From: Pseudomonadota bacterium
GTDB taxonomy: Bacteria; Pseudomonadota; Gammaproteobacteria; Burkholderiales; Burkholderiaceae_C
Reading direction: 5' to 3'
DNA length: 48,955 bases
NCBI GenBank assembly: GCA_021815805.1
Contig: JAKAZQ010000024.1
Coordinates: 1 to 48,955 of the forward strand
Part shown: piece after piece, positions 34,419 to 42,735 of the stretch
Numbering within the stretch: position 1 is the stretch's first letter
How the letters are laid out: every line of letters begins with the position of its first letter
Notes under the pieces: model-generated
The model's input: only the letters and a program-made list of their open reading frames with translations
Database searches by the model: none
What the model was told of the DNA's origin: nothing
Translations under genes and position numbers: made by a program

Positions 34419-35690
34419 ATGTCCCGACCCGACCCCCAGCCCACCGCCGTGCGACCCCAAGTGGACTGGCTCGATCTGCTGCCCGCGCCGGTGGTGCTCG
34501 TGGTGCGCGAGCGCCTGCGCTATGTCAACGCGGCTGCCGTGGCCCTGCTGCATGCACCGTCCGCCGCCGCGCTTCTGGGACGCCAGGTGCAGGAGTTCCT
34601 GCACCCCCTGGACTCGCACCGCATCCTGGCGCGCATCCAGCGTGCGCAATCGGGTGCCGGGGAGAATCCGCCGACCAGCATGCGCCTGTTCGATTGCCGC
34701 GGCACCGAGCGCACCCTGGTGATCACGAGCAAGCCGCTGGTCGTCGACGGCGAACCGGGCGTGCTGGCCGCCTTCGTGGACATGACCGAACGCGCGGCCA
34801 TGGAGCAGCGCCTGCGTCGCACGGACGAGGATTTCCGGCGCATCATGGACACCATGCAGGACGTGTTCTATCGCACCGACGCGCAAGGCATCACGCGCTA
34901 CGTGTGTCCGGCCGTGAAGAACGTGCTGGGCTACAGCGCCGAGGAGATCATCGGTCTGCCGGCCGCCGCGTTCTACCCGGACCCCGCCGAGCGCGACGCG
35001 CTGGTGGCGGCGATCCGCGCGCACGGCTTCGTGCGCGATTTTCCCGGGCGCATGCGGCGCAAGGACGGTGCGATCATCGACATCTCGATCAGCACCCAGG
35101 CGCTGCGCGACGAGCGTGGCGAGTACGCCGGGGTCGAGGGCATCTGGCGCGACATCACCGAGCGCAAGGCGATGGAACGCGAACTCGAGCGCCTGGCGAG
35201 CCACGATCACCTCACCGGGCTGCTCGGTCGGCGGCGCATTCTCGAGATTCTCGACCAGGAACTCGAACTCCGCCGCGACCGTCGCGGGTATGTGCCACTG
35301 TCCATCCTGCTGCTGGACCTGGATCATTTCAAACAGGTCAACGACACCTTCGGGCATGCCGGCGGCGACCAGGTGCTGCGCCAGTTCGTCGCCACGGTGC
35401 ATGATTCGCGTCGCGGCGAGGACCAGTTCGGGCGCCTGGGCGGCGAGGAATTCCTGCTCATGCTGCGCGGCGCCGACGCTGGCGGCGCACGCCAGCTTGC
35501 CGAGCGCATTCGCCGCGCGGTGCAGGACAGCAGCTACAGCATCGATGCACAATCCGGCGTACGGGTTACAGTAAGCATAGGATGCGCCCATGCATGCGCC
35601 GAGGATCGACGCAGCGGGGATCTGCTGGAGCGCGCGGACCGCGCGCTCTACGAAGCCAAGCGCCTGGGACGCAACCGCGTTTCGCCCTGA
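34419..35690 (+). CDS. PAS-PAS-GGDEF diguanylate cyclase
   Basis: A 423-residue cytoplasmic diguanylate cyclase that makes c-di-GMP from two GTP. Two PAS domains (about 15-125 and 135-250) are each followed by a DMTERA/DITERK linker. The GGDEF domain (about 255-423) has the active motif GGEEF at 341-345 and the inhibitory I-site RGED at 332-335, five residues before it, so it should be active and product-inhibited. There is no membrane segment. The ATG at 34419 starts close to the first PAS domain; the intergenic region to the divergent EAL gene is 260 bp. It precedes the small unknown gene and the FHA gene on the same strand. Confidence 0.93.
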   Translation: MSRPDPQPTAVRPQVDWLDLLPAPVVLVVRERLRYVNAAAVALLHAPSAAALLGRQVQEFLHPLDSHRILARIQRAQSGAGENPPTSMRLFDCRGTERTLVITSKPLVVDGEPGVLAAFVDMTERAAMEQRLRRTDEDFRRIMDTMQDVFYRTDAQGITRYVCPAVKNVLGYSAEEIIGLPAAAFYPDPAERDALVAAIRAHGFVRDFPGRMRRKDGAIIDISISTQALRDERGEYAGVEGIWRDITERKAMERELERLASHDHLTGLLGRRRILEILDQELELRRDRRGYVPLSILLLDLDHFKQVNDTFGHAGGDQVLRQFVATVHDSRRGEDQFGRLGGEEFLLMLRGADAGGARQLAERIRRAVQDSSYSIDAQSGVRVTVSIGCAHACAEDRRSGDLLERADRALYEAKRLGRNRVSP

Positions 35691-35764
35691 GCGGGGCCGC
35701 GCGGCGGAATGCCGGAGCGGGGCGGCGGCAGGCGCAAGGGACGACCATCGGGCAGGCGGCGGGG

Positions 35765-36286
35765 ATGGACAGGACAGAGAACACGATCGAGCAGGGCGGC
35801 GCGGGCGCTCGGCGGGGCGACTCGAGCCTTGCCGGGCAGGCGCGGCAGGGCGGGAAGAACTCCCGCTTCGGTTCGCCTGCGCACGACCCGCTCAGGCTGC
35901 GCATCCAGGTCGAGGCGCTGCTGCTCGATCCGCGCGGACATTTCCGCCCGCGCACGCTGACCTTGCAGACCCCGGGCGGCGACGAAATGCTGGTGGTGCA
36001 GGTGGGCGAACAGCAGGACGGCACGCTGAGCATCGTCACCCCCGAGCCGCTCGCGCCCGGCGAGCGCTTTCGCGTCCTTCCGCTGGATGCCGCACCCACG
36101 CAACCGGGCAGGCGCTGCACGCTGCGCGTCTGCCGGCCCGGCCATCGCCCCGGCGACGCCGCCCTGGACTGCTGGATCAGCGAACTCGAGCCGGTCTCGG
36201 AGCCGGGCGTGGAGGCCTGCGCGCACGACCCGGAGCCGCTGTCCCTGCTGCCCCTGGATGCGCCGCCGCGCTCGCACGGAGCCTGA
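35765..36286 (+). CDS. Unknown protein between diguanylate cyclase and FHA genes
   Basis: A 173-residue protein without a recognised family. The first 40 residues are polar and disordered-looking (Gly, Arg, Ser, Gln). Residues 43-150 look like a beta-barrel: DPLRLRIQVEALLLDPRG, TLTLQTPGGDEMLVVQV, TLSIVTPEPLAPGERFRVLPL, CTLRVCRPG and ALDCWISELEP. This strand order is loosely like PilZ or YcgR-N domains, but the PilZ RxxxR and (D/N)xSxxG motifs are absent. There is no signal peptide. It ends 4 bases before the FHA gene start, so the two are probably coupled. The start is uncertain: an ATG at 35765 follows GCGGGG. Confidence 0.6.
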   Translation: MDRTENTIEQGGAGARRGDSSLAGQARQGGKNSRFGSPAHDPLRLRIQVEALLLDPRGHFRPRTLTLQTPGGDEMLVVQVGEQQDGTLSIVTPEPLAPGERFRVLPLDAAPTQPGRRCTLRVCRPGHRPGDAALDCWISELEPVSEPGVEACAHDPEPLSLLPLDAPPRSHGA

Positions 36287-36290
36287 AGAC

Positions 36291-37202
36291 GTGTTGCGCG
36301 GCTGGTTCGGATTGCGCCCGAGTACACGCCTCGTGGCCTTGCAGGCGGTGCTGGGAAGCACCCATGACCTGTTCGTCGGTCTGGGCGAATTGCGCGCCCG
36401 CGAGTTCCTCGGACACACCGTCAACCGGCTTGCGCACAGCGCCGCGGCAGCTTCGGGGCTGGTCGCGCGCAGCGACAGCAGTTCGCTGCTGGTGTTGTTC
36501 GAGCAGGCGGAGCAGGCGCTGCGCACCGCCTGCCTGTTGCGTGAGGAACTGCGCGCCTGGTGCCTCAACGTGGATGCGCAGTTCGACCTGCCGATCGACG
36601 TCGGCCTGAGCAGCGGGACCGTGCTGTGCCGCCCGCCGGCCTTCGAGGGCGAGACCCTGCTGCGCGCCTCCACGCTGGCCGCCGCGGCGCACGGCGGCGA
36701 GATCCTGATGGATCAGGGAGTGCTGGCGGCGCTGCCGCCCGAACTTGCCGCGCGGGTCCAGCGCAGCGTGCCGCCGCCCGGCTTCGCGCATGTCGGAACG
36801 GCGTGGAGCTTCGTCTACGACGACACGTCGCTGCCGCGGGCGGCCGATCCGCTGTGGCTGAACCTGCGCAGCCCGGACGGCCGGATCCACCTGAGCTTCA
36901 CCCCGGAGCGGCCGATCCGCATCGGCCGCGACGCACGCTCCGACGTCGTCATCGAGCACCCGGCGATTTCGCGCCAGCACGCCGTCATCATCTGGCGCAA
37001 CGGCAGTTACATGCTCGCCGACATGAGCCGCAACGGCACCTGGGTACGCCATCAGGCGGCGTCGCAGCCGGTGCTGTTGCACCGCGCGGTGTGCCTGCTG
37101 GCCAGCACCGGGTCGCTGAATCTGGGGCGCCGCGCGCTGGCGTGGCGCGCGCCGGATCTGCTGTTCAGCGTCACGCCGCCGCCGCAGTTCAACGCCGGTT
37201 GA
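36291..37202 (+). CDS. Degenerate nucleotide-cyclase domain plus FHA domain protein
   Basis: A 303-residue protein. Residues about 20-165 keep the pattern of a class III nucleotide cyclase (VLGSTHDLFVGLGELRAREFLGHTVNRLAHSA; SLLVLFEQAEQALRTACLLREEL; PIDVGLSSGTVL; GGEILMDQGVLAALP), but the metal-binding Asp of the first strand and the GD(G) motif are absent, so catalysis is unlikely. Residues 210-281 form an FHA domain: RIGR (210-213), the SRQH phosphothreonine contact (Ser228, His230) and NGTW (248-251). GTG 36291 has GGAG about 10 bases upstream. It follows the unknown gene by 4 bases and precedes the exopolysaccharide locus. It may read Ser/Thr phosphorylation. Confidence 0.75.
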   Translation: MLRGWFGLRPSTRLVALQAVLGSTHDLFVGLGELRAREFLGHTVNRLAHSAAAASGLVARSDSSSLLVLFEQAEQALRTACLLREELRAWCLNVDAQFDLPIDVGLSSGTVLCRPPAFEGETLLRASTLAAAAHGGEILMDQGVLAALPPELAARVQRSVPPPGFAHVGTAWSFVYDDTSLPRAADPLWLNLRSPDGRIHLSFTPERPIRIGRDARSDVVIEHPAISRQHAVIIWRNGSYMLADMSRNGTWVRHQAASQPVLLHRAVCLLASTGSLNLGRRALAWRAPDLLFSVTPPPQFNAG

Positions 37203-37343
37203 GGCCGGCGCCGGGGCGCTGGCGCGCCGGCCCCGGGGTGAGGATTTTCCCGGGGGAGGCATTATGCTACGCGGTTACGGTGCGTTCCCGCCGGCATGCC
37301 CGATGCGGGGCCGGAGCGCGGTGTCTCCCCAGCTTGTGCCCCG

Positions 37344-38750
37344 ATGTCCTTTCAACGCGGTCGACTGAAGGAATTCTCCAGCGAACTCACGCTGCTGCAG
37401 CGATTCGCGGACACCGTGGTGATCATCGTCTCGGCCCTGCTGGCCGCGTGGATTCGCTTCGACAGCGTCCGCTTGAGCCAGACGCAGGCGGTCAGCCTGG
37501 TCATCGCGCTGCTGCTCGCCCATTTCGCGTTTGCCGAACTCGGCTTGTACCGCTCGTGGCGCAGCGGCAAGCTGGCGCGGGAGGTCGGCCTGCTGTGGAC
37601 GGGATGGGGCATCACCTTCCTCGTGCTCACCGGACTGCTGTTCGCGCTCAAGATGGGGGCCGAGTATTCACGACTCTGGGTCGCCACCTGGTTCAGCCTG
37701 GCCGCCGCACTGCTCGCGCTGTCGCACGTGATGCTGCGATCCGGGCTGCGCGCGCTGCGCCGGCACGGCTTCAACCTGCGCAGCGTGTGCCTGGTGGGCG
37801 ACGGCGACGCAGCGCTTCGCCTGCGCTCGCTGGTGGATGCACGCGGGGATCTCGGGTACCGGATCTCGGCATGGTTCGGCGTGCACGAGCCCCCGGCGCA
37901 GACGCTCGCCGGCCGCGTCGGCATGCTGGAGGATCTGGAGACCTACGCGAGCGAGTGCGAGGTGGACGAAGTCTGGGTGGCGATGCCGCTGCGGGACGAG
38001 CAGTACCTGCGCAGGACCTTCGAGGCCCTGCGCCACAGCACGGCGAACATCCGCTACGCGCCGGACCTGTACGGCTACGAGTTGCTCAACCATGCGGCTT
38101 CGGAAGTCGGCGGCGTGACCATGCTCGACTTGTCGGTCTCGCCGATGGACGGAGTCAACAGGCTGCTCAAGCGCACCGAAGACCTGCTGCTGGGCAGCCT
38201 GCTGCTACTGATCGCCAGCCCGTTGATGCTGGCCATTGCGCTGGGCGTGAAGCTGGAGTCGCGCGGGCCGGCGCTGTTCAGGCAACGCCGCATCGGCTGG
38301 TCGGGCCGCGAGTTCGTCATCTACAAGTTCCGCAGCATGCGTGAACATGCCATCGCGCAGCCGGGTCGACTGGAGCAGGCCACGCGCGATGACCCGCGCA
38401 TCACGCGTTTCGGGCGCTTCCTGCGGCGCACCAGCCTGGACGAGCTTCCGCAGCTGATCAACGTGCTGCAGGGACGCATGTCCCTGGTCGGCCCGCGACC
38501 GCATGCGGTCGAGCACCACCAGCTGTACATCGATCAGGTGCCGAGCTACGCGTCGCGGCACATGGTCAAACCGGGGATCACCGGCTACGCGCAGATATCC
38601 GGCTATCGCGGAGAAACCGACACCCCGGAGAAGATGCGGCGCCGTGTCGAGTACGACATGCTCTACATCCAGCACTGGTCGCTGGCCCTGGATATCAAGA
38701 TTCTTGCTCTGACGTTATTCAAGGGTTTGGTGCACAAGAATGCGTACTGA
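37344..38750 (+). CDS. Undecaprenyl-phosphate sugar-1-phosphate transferase (WcaJ-type)
   Basis: Starts polysaccharide assembly by moving a hexose-1-phosphate from a nucleotide sugar to undecaprenyl phosphate. The 468-residue polytopic protein has four predicted N-terminal transmembrane helices, a central Rossmann-like CoA-binding-like domain ([12 protein letters not shown]), one further helix near 280 and the C-terminal catalytic domain ([68 protein letters not shown]). This layout is typical of WcaJ/EpsB/ExoY2-type enzymes, most often using UDP-glucose. ATG 37344 gives the usual start. Its end overlaps the next glycosyltransferase gene by 11 bp. Confidence 0.93.
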   Translation: MSFQRGRLKEFSSELTLLQRFADTVVIIVSALLAAWIRFDSVRLSQTQAVSLVIALLLAHFAFAELGLYRSWRSGKLAREVGLLWTGWGITFLVLTGLLFALKMGAEYSRLWVATWFSLAAALLALSHVMLRSGLRALRRHGFNLRSVCLVGDGDAALRLRSLVDARGDLGYRISAWFGVHEPPAQTLAGRVGMLEDLETYASECEVDEVWVAMPLRDEQYLRRTFEALRHSTANIRYAPDLYGYELLNHAASEVGGVTMLDLSVSPMDGVNRLLKRTEDLLLGSLLLLIASPLMLAIALGVKLESRGPALFRQRRIGWSGREFVIYKFRSMREHAIAQPGRLEQATRDDPRITRFGRFLRRTSLDELPQLINVLQGRMSLVGPRPHAVEHHQLYIDQVPSYASRHMVKPGITGYAQISGYRGETDTPEKMRRRVEYDMLYIQHWSLALDIKILALTLFKGLVHKNAY

Positions 38751-39699
38751 AGCGGCATCGGCGCCGGGCGCGCTGCGCGTAGCATTGGTCATCCCGGTGC
38801 GCAACGCAGGCAGGGATTGGCCGCGCATTGCCGCGGCAGTGCGTGCGCAGTCGCGGCAACCGGACCACGTCCTGGTGGTGGATTCGGCTTCCACCGACGA
38901 CAGCGCGCGCATTGCGCGGGAGCATGGCTTCGAGGTGCTGGGCATACCGGTCGAGGACTTCGACCACGGGGGCACCCGGCAGATGGCGGCACTGCGTTGC
39001 CGGGATTTCGATGTGCTGGTCTATCTCACGCAGGACGCCGAATTGGCCGACCCCGAATCCCTGATGCTGCTGCTGCGAGCCTTCGACGACCCACAGGTGG
39101 GCGCGGCCTACGGGCGGCAGTTGCCGCGGCGCGGCGCGGGCCCGATCGAGGCTCATGCGCGCTTGTTCAATTACCCCGCACGCAGCCGGCATTGCAGGCT
39201 CGCCGACGCCGCCACGCTGGGTCTGAAGGCCGCCTTCGCATCGAATTCGTACTGCGCCTGGCGCACGCAACATCTGCTCGCCGCCGGAGGTTTCCCGCAA
39301 CGCCTGATCCTCGCCGAGGACATGGTGGCCGCGGCGCGCATGCTCCAGGCGGGCAAGGTCGTGGCCTATGTGGCAGAGTCCCGCGTGCTTCACTCCCACG
39401 CGTACAGCGTGCTGCAGGAGTTCAGGCGCTACTTCGACATCGGGGTGTTGCACAGCGATCAGCGATGGCTGCTGGACGCCTTCGGCAAGCCGGAGGGGGA
39501 GGGCCTGCGCTTCGTGCTGTCGGAATGGCGCTACCTCGGCCGAACAGCCCCGTGGCGCATCCCCGAGGCATTCCTGCGCACGCTGTGCAAGTACCTCGGT
39601 TACAAGGCTGGGCGGCATTCCGCGAGTCTTCCGGCAGCCTGGCGCGTGCGCATGAGCATGCATTCGAATTACTGGAGCGCCGCGCGTCCGCAGCGCTGA
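38740..39699 (+). CDS. Family 2 glycosyltransferase (rhamnosyltransferase-like)
   Basis: A 319-residue GT2 enzyme. VALVIPVRNAGRDW and VLVVDSASTDDSARIAREHG form the nucleotide-sugar-binding front, VYLTQDAELADPES holds the metal-binding D-x-D-like motif, and a NSYCAWR and LAEDM block follows (acceptor side, E-D). It resembles dTDP-rhamnose transferases such as RfbN. It overlaps the initiating transferase by 11 bp, so it most likely adds the next sugar. The sugar itself cannot be fixed from sequence. Confidence 0.9.
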   Translation: MRTEAASAPGALRVALVIPVRNAGRDWPRIAAAVRAQSRQPDHVLVVDSASTDDSARIAREHGFEVLGIPVEDFDHGGTRQMAALRCRDFDVLVYLTQDAELADPESLMLLLRAFDDPQVGAAYGRQLPRRGAGPIEAHARLFNYPARSRHCRLADAATLGLKAAFASNSYCAWRTQHLLAAGGFPQRLILAEDMVAAARMLQAGKVVAYVAESRVLHSHAYSVLQEFRRYFDIGVLHSDQRWLLDAFGKPEGEGLRFVLSEWRYLGRTAPWRIPEAFLRTLCKYLGYKAGRHSASLPAAWRVRMSMHSNYWSAARPQR

Positions 39700-39793
39700 A
39701 AGACCAACCCCGTGCGGCCGTGTGCATGCGCCGGCCTTTCCAAACGAGAGACAATGCCTGCTGCTACACGCAGGCGTATTTTCCGATCGGCCT

Positions 39794-40585
39794 ATGTCCT
39801 CTATCGTCGTCGCGGTTCGAGATCTTCTCCAAAGCCTCAGGGCGTGGCGCCTCTGGAGCTTGCTGGGGTGGCTGGAGATTCGCCAGCGCTATGCCCGTTC
39901 GAAACTTGGGCCGTTCTGGCTGACCATCAGCATGGGGGTCCTGGTCGGAACCATGGGGGTGGTCTACGGGACGCTGTTCGGGCAAAAGATCGGGAACTAT
40001 CTGCCGATGGTCGCGATCGGCCTGGTGCTGTGGTCCCTGTTCGCCGGCATCGTCAGCGAGGGCAGTAACGCGTATATCGCCAGCGGCAATTACATCCGGC
40101 AGGTCCATACGCCCCGCCTGATCTACGTGCTCCAGGTCGTGTGGCGGAATTTCGTCATCTTCCTGCACAATTTCGCTATCGTGCTGGTCATTCTTGTCCT
40201 GTTCGGTGTGAAGCGTTGGGAGGTGTTGCCGCTGTTCGTACCGGGCCTCCTGCTGTTTTTGCTGAATGCGGCCTGGATGGCGGCGTTCGTCGGCCTCTTT
40301 TCGGCCCGCTTCCGTGATTTGCCACAGATCGTCGCGGCACTGTTGCAGGTGGCCTTCTACGTCACGCCGATCCTGTTCAGCGGAACCATGCTGACCGGCA
40401 AGCATCACTGGATCGTCGAGTACAACCCGCTGGCCTATCTCATCGACATTTCCCGGGAACCCTTGCTCGGGCAGGCGCCACCCTGGTCGACATGGGCGTT
40501 TGCGCTGGGCATGTGCGTGGTCGGCTGGATCCTGGCGCTCGGAGCCACGGGGAAGTACCACAAGCGAATTCCCTACTGGATTTGA
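39794..40585 (+). CDS. wzm: Polysaccharide ABC transporter permease (Wzm-type)
   Basis: An ABC-2-type membrane protein of 263 residues with six predicted helices. The N-terminal cytoplasmic helix reads RAWRLWSLLGWLEIRQRYARSKLGPFWLTISMGVLVG, a hallmark of Wzm/KpsM-like permeases. LFSARFRDLPQIVAALLQVAFYVTPILF and YNPLAYLIDISREPLL follow. With Wzt it exports the completed lipid-linked polysaccharide. It follows the GT2 gene by 94 bp. ATG 39794 is chosen because the conserved first helix starts soon after. Confidence 0.93.
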   Translation: MSSIVVAVRDLLQSLRAWRLWSLLGWLEIRQRYARSKLGPFWLTISMGVLVGTMGVVYGTLFGQKIGNYLPMVAIGLVLWSLFAGIVSEGSNAYIASGNYIRQVHTPRLIYVLQVVWRNFVIFLHNFAIVLVILVLFGVKRWEVLPLFVPGLLLFLLNAAWMAAFVGLFSARFRDLPQIVAALLQVAFYVTPILFSGTMLTGKHHWIVEYNPLAYLIDISREPLLGQAPPWSTWAFALGMCVVGWILALGATGKYHKRIPYWI

Positions 40586-40733
40586 GCTTGAGTCCCGTCG
40601 GCCCCGTTTTCGCACTTCGCATCGCATGCCCGCGCGCGGTGCGTACCTGCGTCATGTTCGCGGTGCCCGACGGTGGCGACGAAGCCGGGCCGAATTCCCC
40701 ATACGGCCCATGCGGGCCATGGATGATCAACCC

Positions 40734-41483
40734 ATGACGGCAAGCATTCAATTACAGGGCGTCCACCTCGATCTCCCCATCTTCGATGTGTCCGCGCAGT
40801 CCCTGAAAAAGCGTGTGATGCGCATGGGCAGGCGCAACAGGATCGCCGAAGACAACGCCGGTGTCGTCATCGTGCGCGCCATCGACGATCTGAACATCCG
40901 TCTGCAGACCGGTGATCGCCTGGGCCTGATCGGCCAGAATGGCGCGGGCAAGAGCACCCTTCTGCGCGTGATGGCCGGGATCTATCCACCCACGGCCGGC
41001 CGGGTGATCGTCGAGGGCAAGGCGGTGCCGCTGCTCGATATCGGCCTCGGCATGGACGATCAATCAACCGGTCGCCAGAACATCCGCTTGCGCGCGTTGC
41101 TGCTCGGCATGAGCGACCGCGAGATCCGCGACAAGGCCGAGGAGATCGCCGAGTTCACGGAACTCGGCGATTACCTGGATTTGCCGCTGCGAACCTACTC
41201 CAGCGGCATGAGGCTGCGCCTGGCATTCGCGGTTTCCACGGCGGTGGAGGCGCAGATTCTCCTGCTCGACGAAGTTCTCGGTGTGGGCGACGCAGGTTTT
41301 CAGGAAAAGGCGAACGCCAGGCTCGCGCAGCTCCACGAGCGTGCCGAGATCGTCGTGCTGGCCATTCACAACAGCGGGGTCATCCGCGAGCAGTGCAACA
41401 AGGCGCTGTGGATGGAGCGAGGCCGGCCCCGCATGTTCGGCGACGTCGACGAGGTCGTGGACGCGTACGAGGCATCGAGCTGA
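40734..41483 (+). CDS. wzt: Polysaccharide ABC transporter ATP-binding protein (Wzt-type)
   Basis: The nucleotide-binding subunit paired with the Wzm permease. The 249-residue product has the Walker A GLIGQNGAGKSTLLR, the signature YSSGMRLRLAFAVST, the Walker B ILLLDEVLGVGDAGF and a late H-loop (LAIHNSG). Wzt proteins with an O-antigen-binding domain are longer (about 400 residues); this one stops after the ATPase domain, like KpsT or short Wzt forms. In-frame ATGs also lie at 40710 and 40719; 40734 starts with the conserved SIQLQGV strand. It is convergent with a GT2 gene. Confidence 0.93.
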   Translation: MTASIQLQGVHLDLPIFDVSAQSLKKRVMRMGRRNRIAEDNAGVVIVRAIDDLNIRLQTGDRLGLIGQNGAGKSTLLRVMAGIYPPTAGRVIVEGKAVPLLDIGLGMDDQSTGRQNIRLRALLLGMSDREIRDKAEEIAEFTELGDYLDLPLRTYSSGMRLRLAFAVSTAVEAQILLLDEVLGVGDAGFQEKANARLAQLHERAEIVVLAIHNSGVIREQCNKALWMERGRPRMFGDVDEVVDAYEASS

Positions 41484-41604
41484 AGCGCGACGACCTGCCG
41501 GGCGCCGGTTGTTCCACGCGGAGTCCACCGCAGGTCGCGCAGCGTCGACGCGGGCGGCCGGGCCTTGTCCCGGCTCACGGGTACGCAAACAGGGTCGGGC
41601 CCTT

Positions 41605-42567
41605 TCACGGCGGGAACGCGCCGTCGCTGCGCCACGCCGCGACGGCGAGTCCGGCGGTTCGCACCAGTCCCTGTTTCGCATCGCGCAGGCGCCAGACGCC
41701 CAACAACCGCCTCGACAGTCGGCGGCTGCCCAGCAGGCTCACGGCGTCCAGTTGCTGCCGCAGGGAGACGGACAGGGATGCGCCGTACCGATGGCTGAAA
41801 GCAAGCGACTGCCGCGCCAGCGGGCCGACCACGTCCCGCGCGCCCCGTACGGTCAAGACGGCGACAGCACGCCGCACAATATGCGACAGGCCCCAGCGCT
41901 TCGCGCCGATCGTGTTGCCGCCGTGTTGCCGATACAGAACCAGCGCAGCCGGCAGCACAATCTTGCGGCCGAATGCCTGGGCGACCAGAGCCAGCCACCA
42001 GTCGTGCATCACGGCGGCGGGGTCGATCGGCAGCGCCAGCCGTGCCAGGCTGCGGTTCAGCGCGCAGGCGCAGCCGGTTGCCGTGTTCTGCAGAAGCAGC
42101 GAGGCGAAGCTGTGCTGCGGGAAGGAGAATCCCTGGTAGCGAAAAAAACTCGGCGCCATCATGGCAGCGTTTTCGTCCACGACGACGAGGTCGGAATGGA
42201 TGAGCATCGGACATTCCTCGCCGAAGCGGGCCTCCGCGTCGCGCAGGGCCTCGAGCATCACCCGCGCCTTTTCCGGAACCCACAGATCGTCCTGATCCGC
42301 AAGAAAGATGTACGGATGATCCAGGGCGTGCCGCAGAGTCTCCGAGAAGCTCGCGCAGGCCCCCAGCTGGCGTTCGCCCGGCAGCCATTCCAGCGGCAGA
42401 CCCAGAGCCTGTGCCGCCGCCGTGGCGAGTTCCCTGGTGGCGTCGGTGGAACCGTCGTCCCGCGCGATGATCTTCTGCGGCCGGATGCTCTGCCGGGCGA
42501 TGGATTCGAGCAGGGCCTGCACGTGACGTGCCCCGTTGTAGGTCGCGAGCACCACTGCGTAGTTCAT
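41605..42567 (-). CDS. Family 2 glycosyltransferase
   Basis: A 320-residue GT2 protein. YAVVLATYNGARHVQALLESIARQS is the start of the GT-A fold, IIARDDGSTDATRE holds the nucleotide contact, and IFLADQDDLWVPEKA contains the DxD-like metal site. A later MHDWWLALVAQAFG block with HDWW is typical of rhamnosyl- and other polysaccharide transferases of the RfbG/WbbL type. ATG 42567 matches the fold start; the frame is open 27 codons upstream. It lies on the opposite strand to wzt and downstream of the WbsX-RgpF gene. Confidence 0.9.
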   Translation of the reverse strand: MNYAVVLATYNGARHVQALLESIARQSIRPQKIIARDDGSTDATRELATAAAQALGLPLEWLPGERQLGACASFSETLRHALDHPYIFLADQDDLWVPEKARVMLEALRDAEARFGEECPMLIHSDLVVVDENAAMMAPSFFRYQGFSFPQHSFASLLLQNTATGCACALNRSLARLALPIDPAAVMHDWWLALVAQAFGRKIVLPAALVLYRQHGGNTIGAKRWGLSHIVRRAVAVLTVRGARDVVGPLARQSLAFSHRYGASLSVSLRQQLDAVSLLGSRRLSRRLLGVWRLRDAKQGLVRTAGLAVAAWRSDGAFPP

Positions 42568-42735
42568 GGCCTGCCCTCGTTGCGGGGGCGAGCCTCGCAC
42601 ATCGCCCAGGGGTGCGTCCAGACGGCGGGCGTCGGTGGGCGCAGCCAACGAAGGCCAGGACGCGCAGCCCGCCGCTCAGGGGAGTGCAACCTGCGCGCAG
42701 GCTCCGCGTGCCGAGGACGAAGGATCGCGCCTGCC

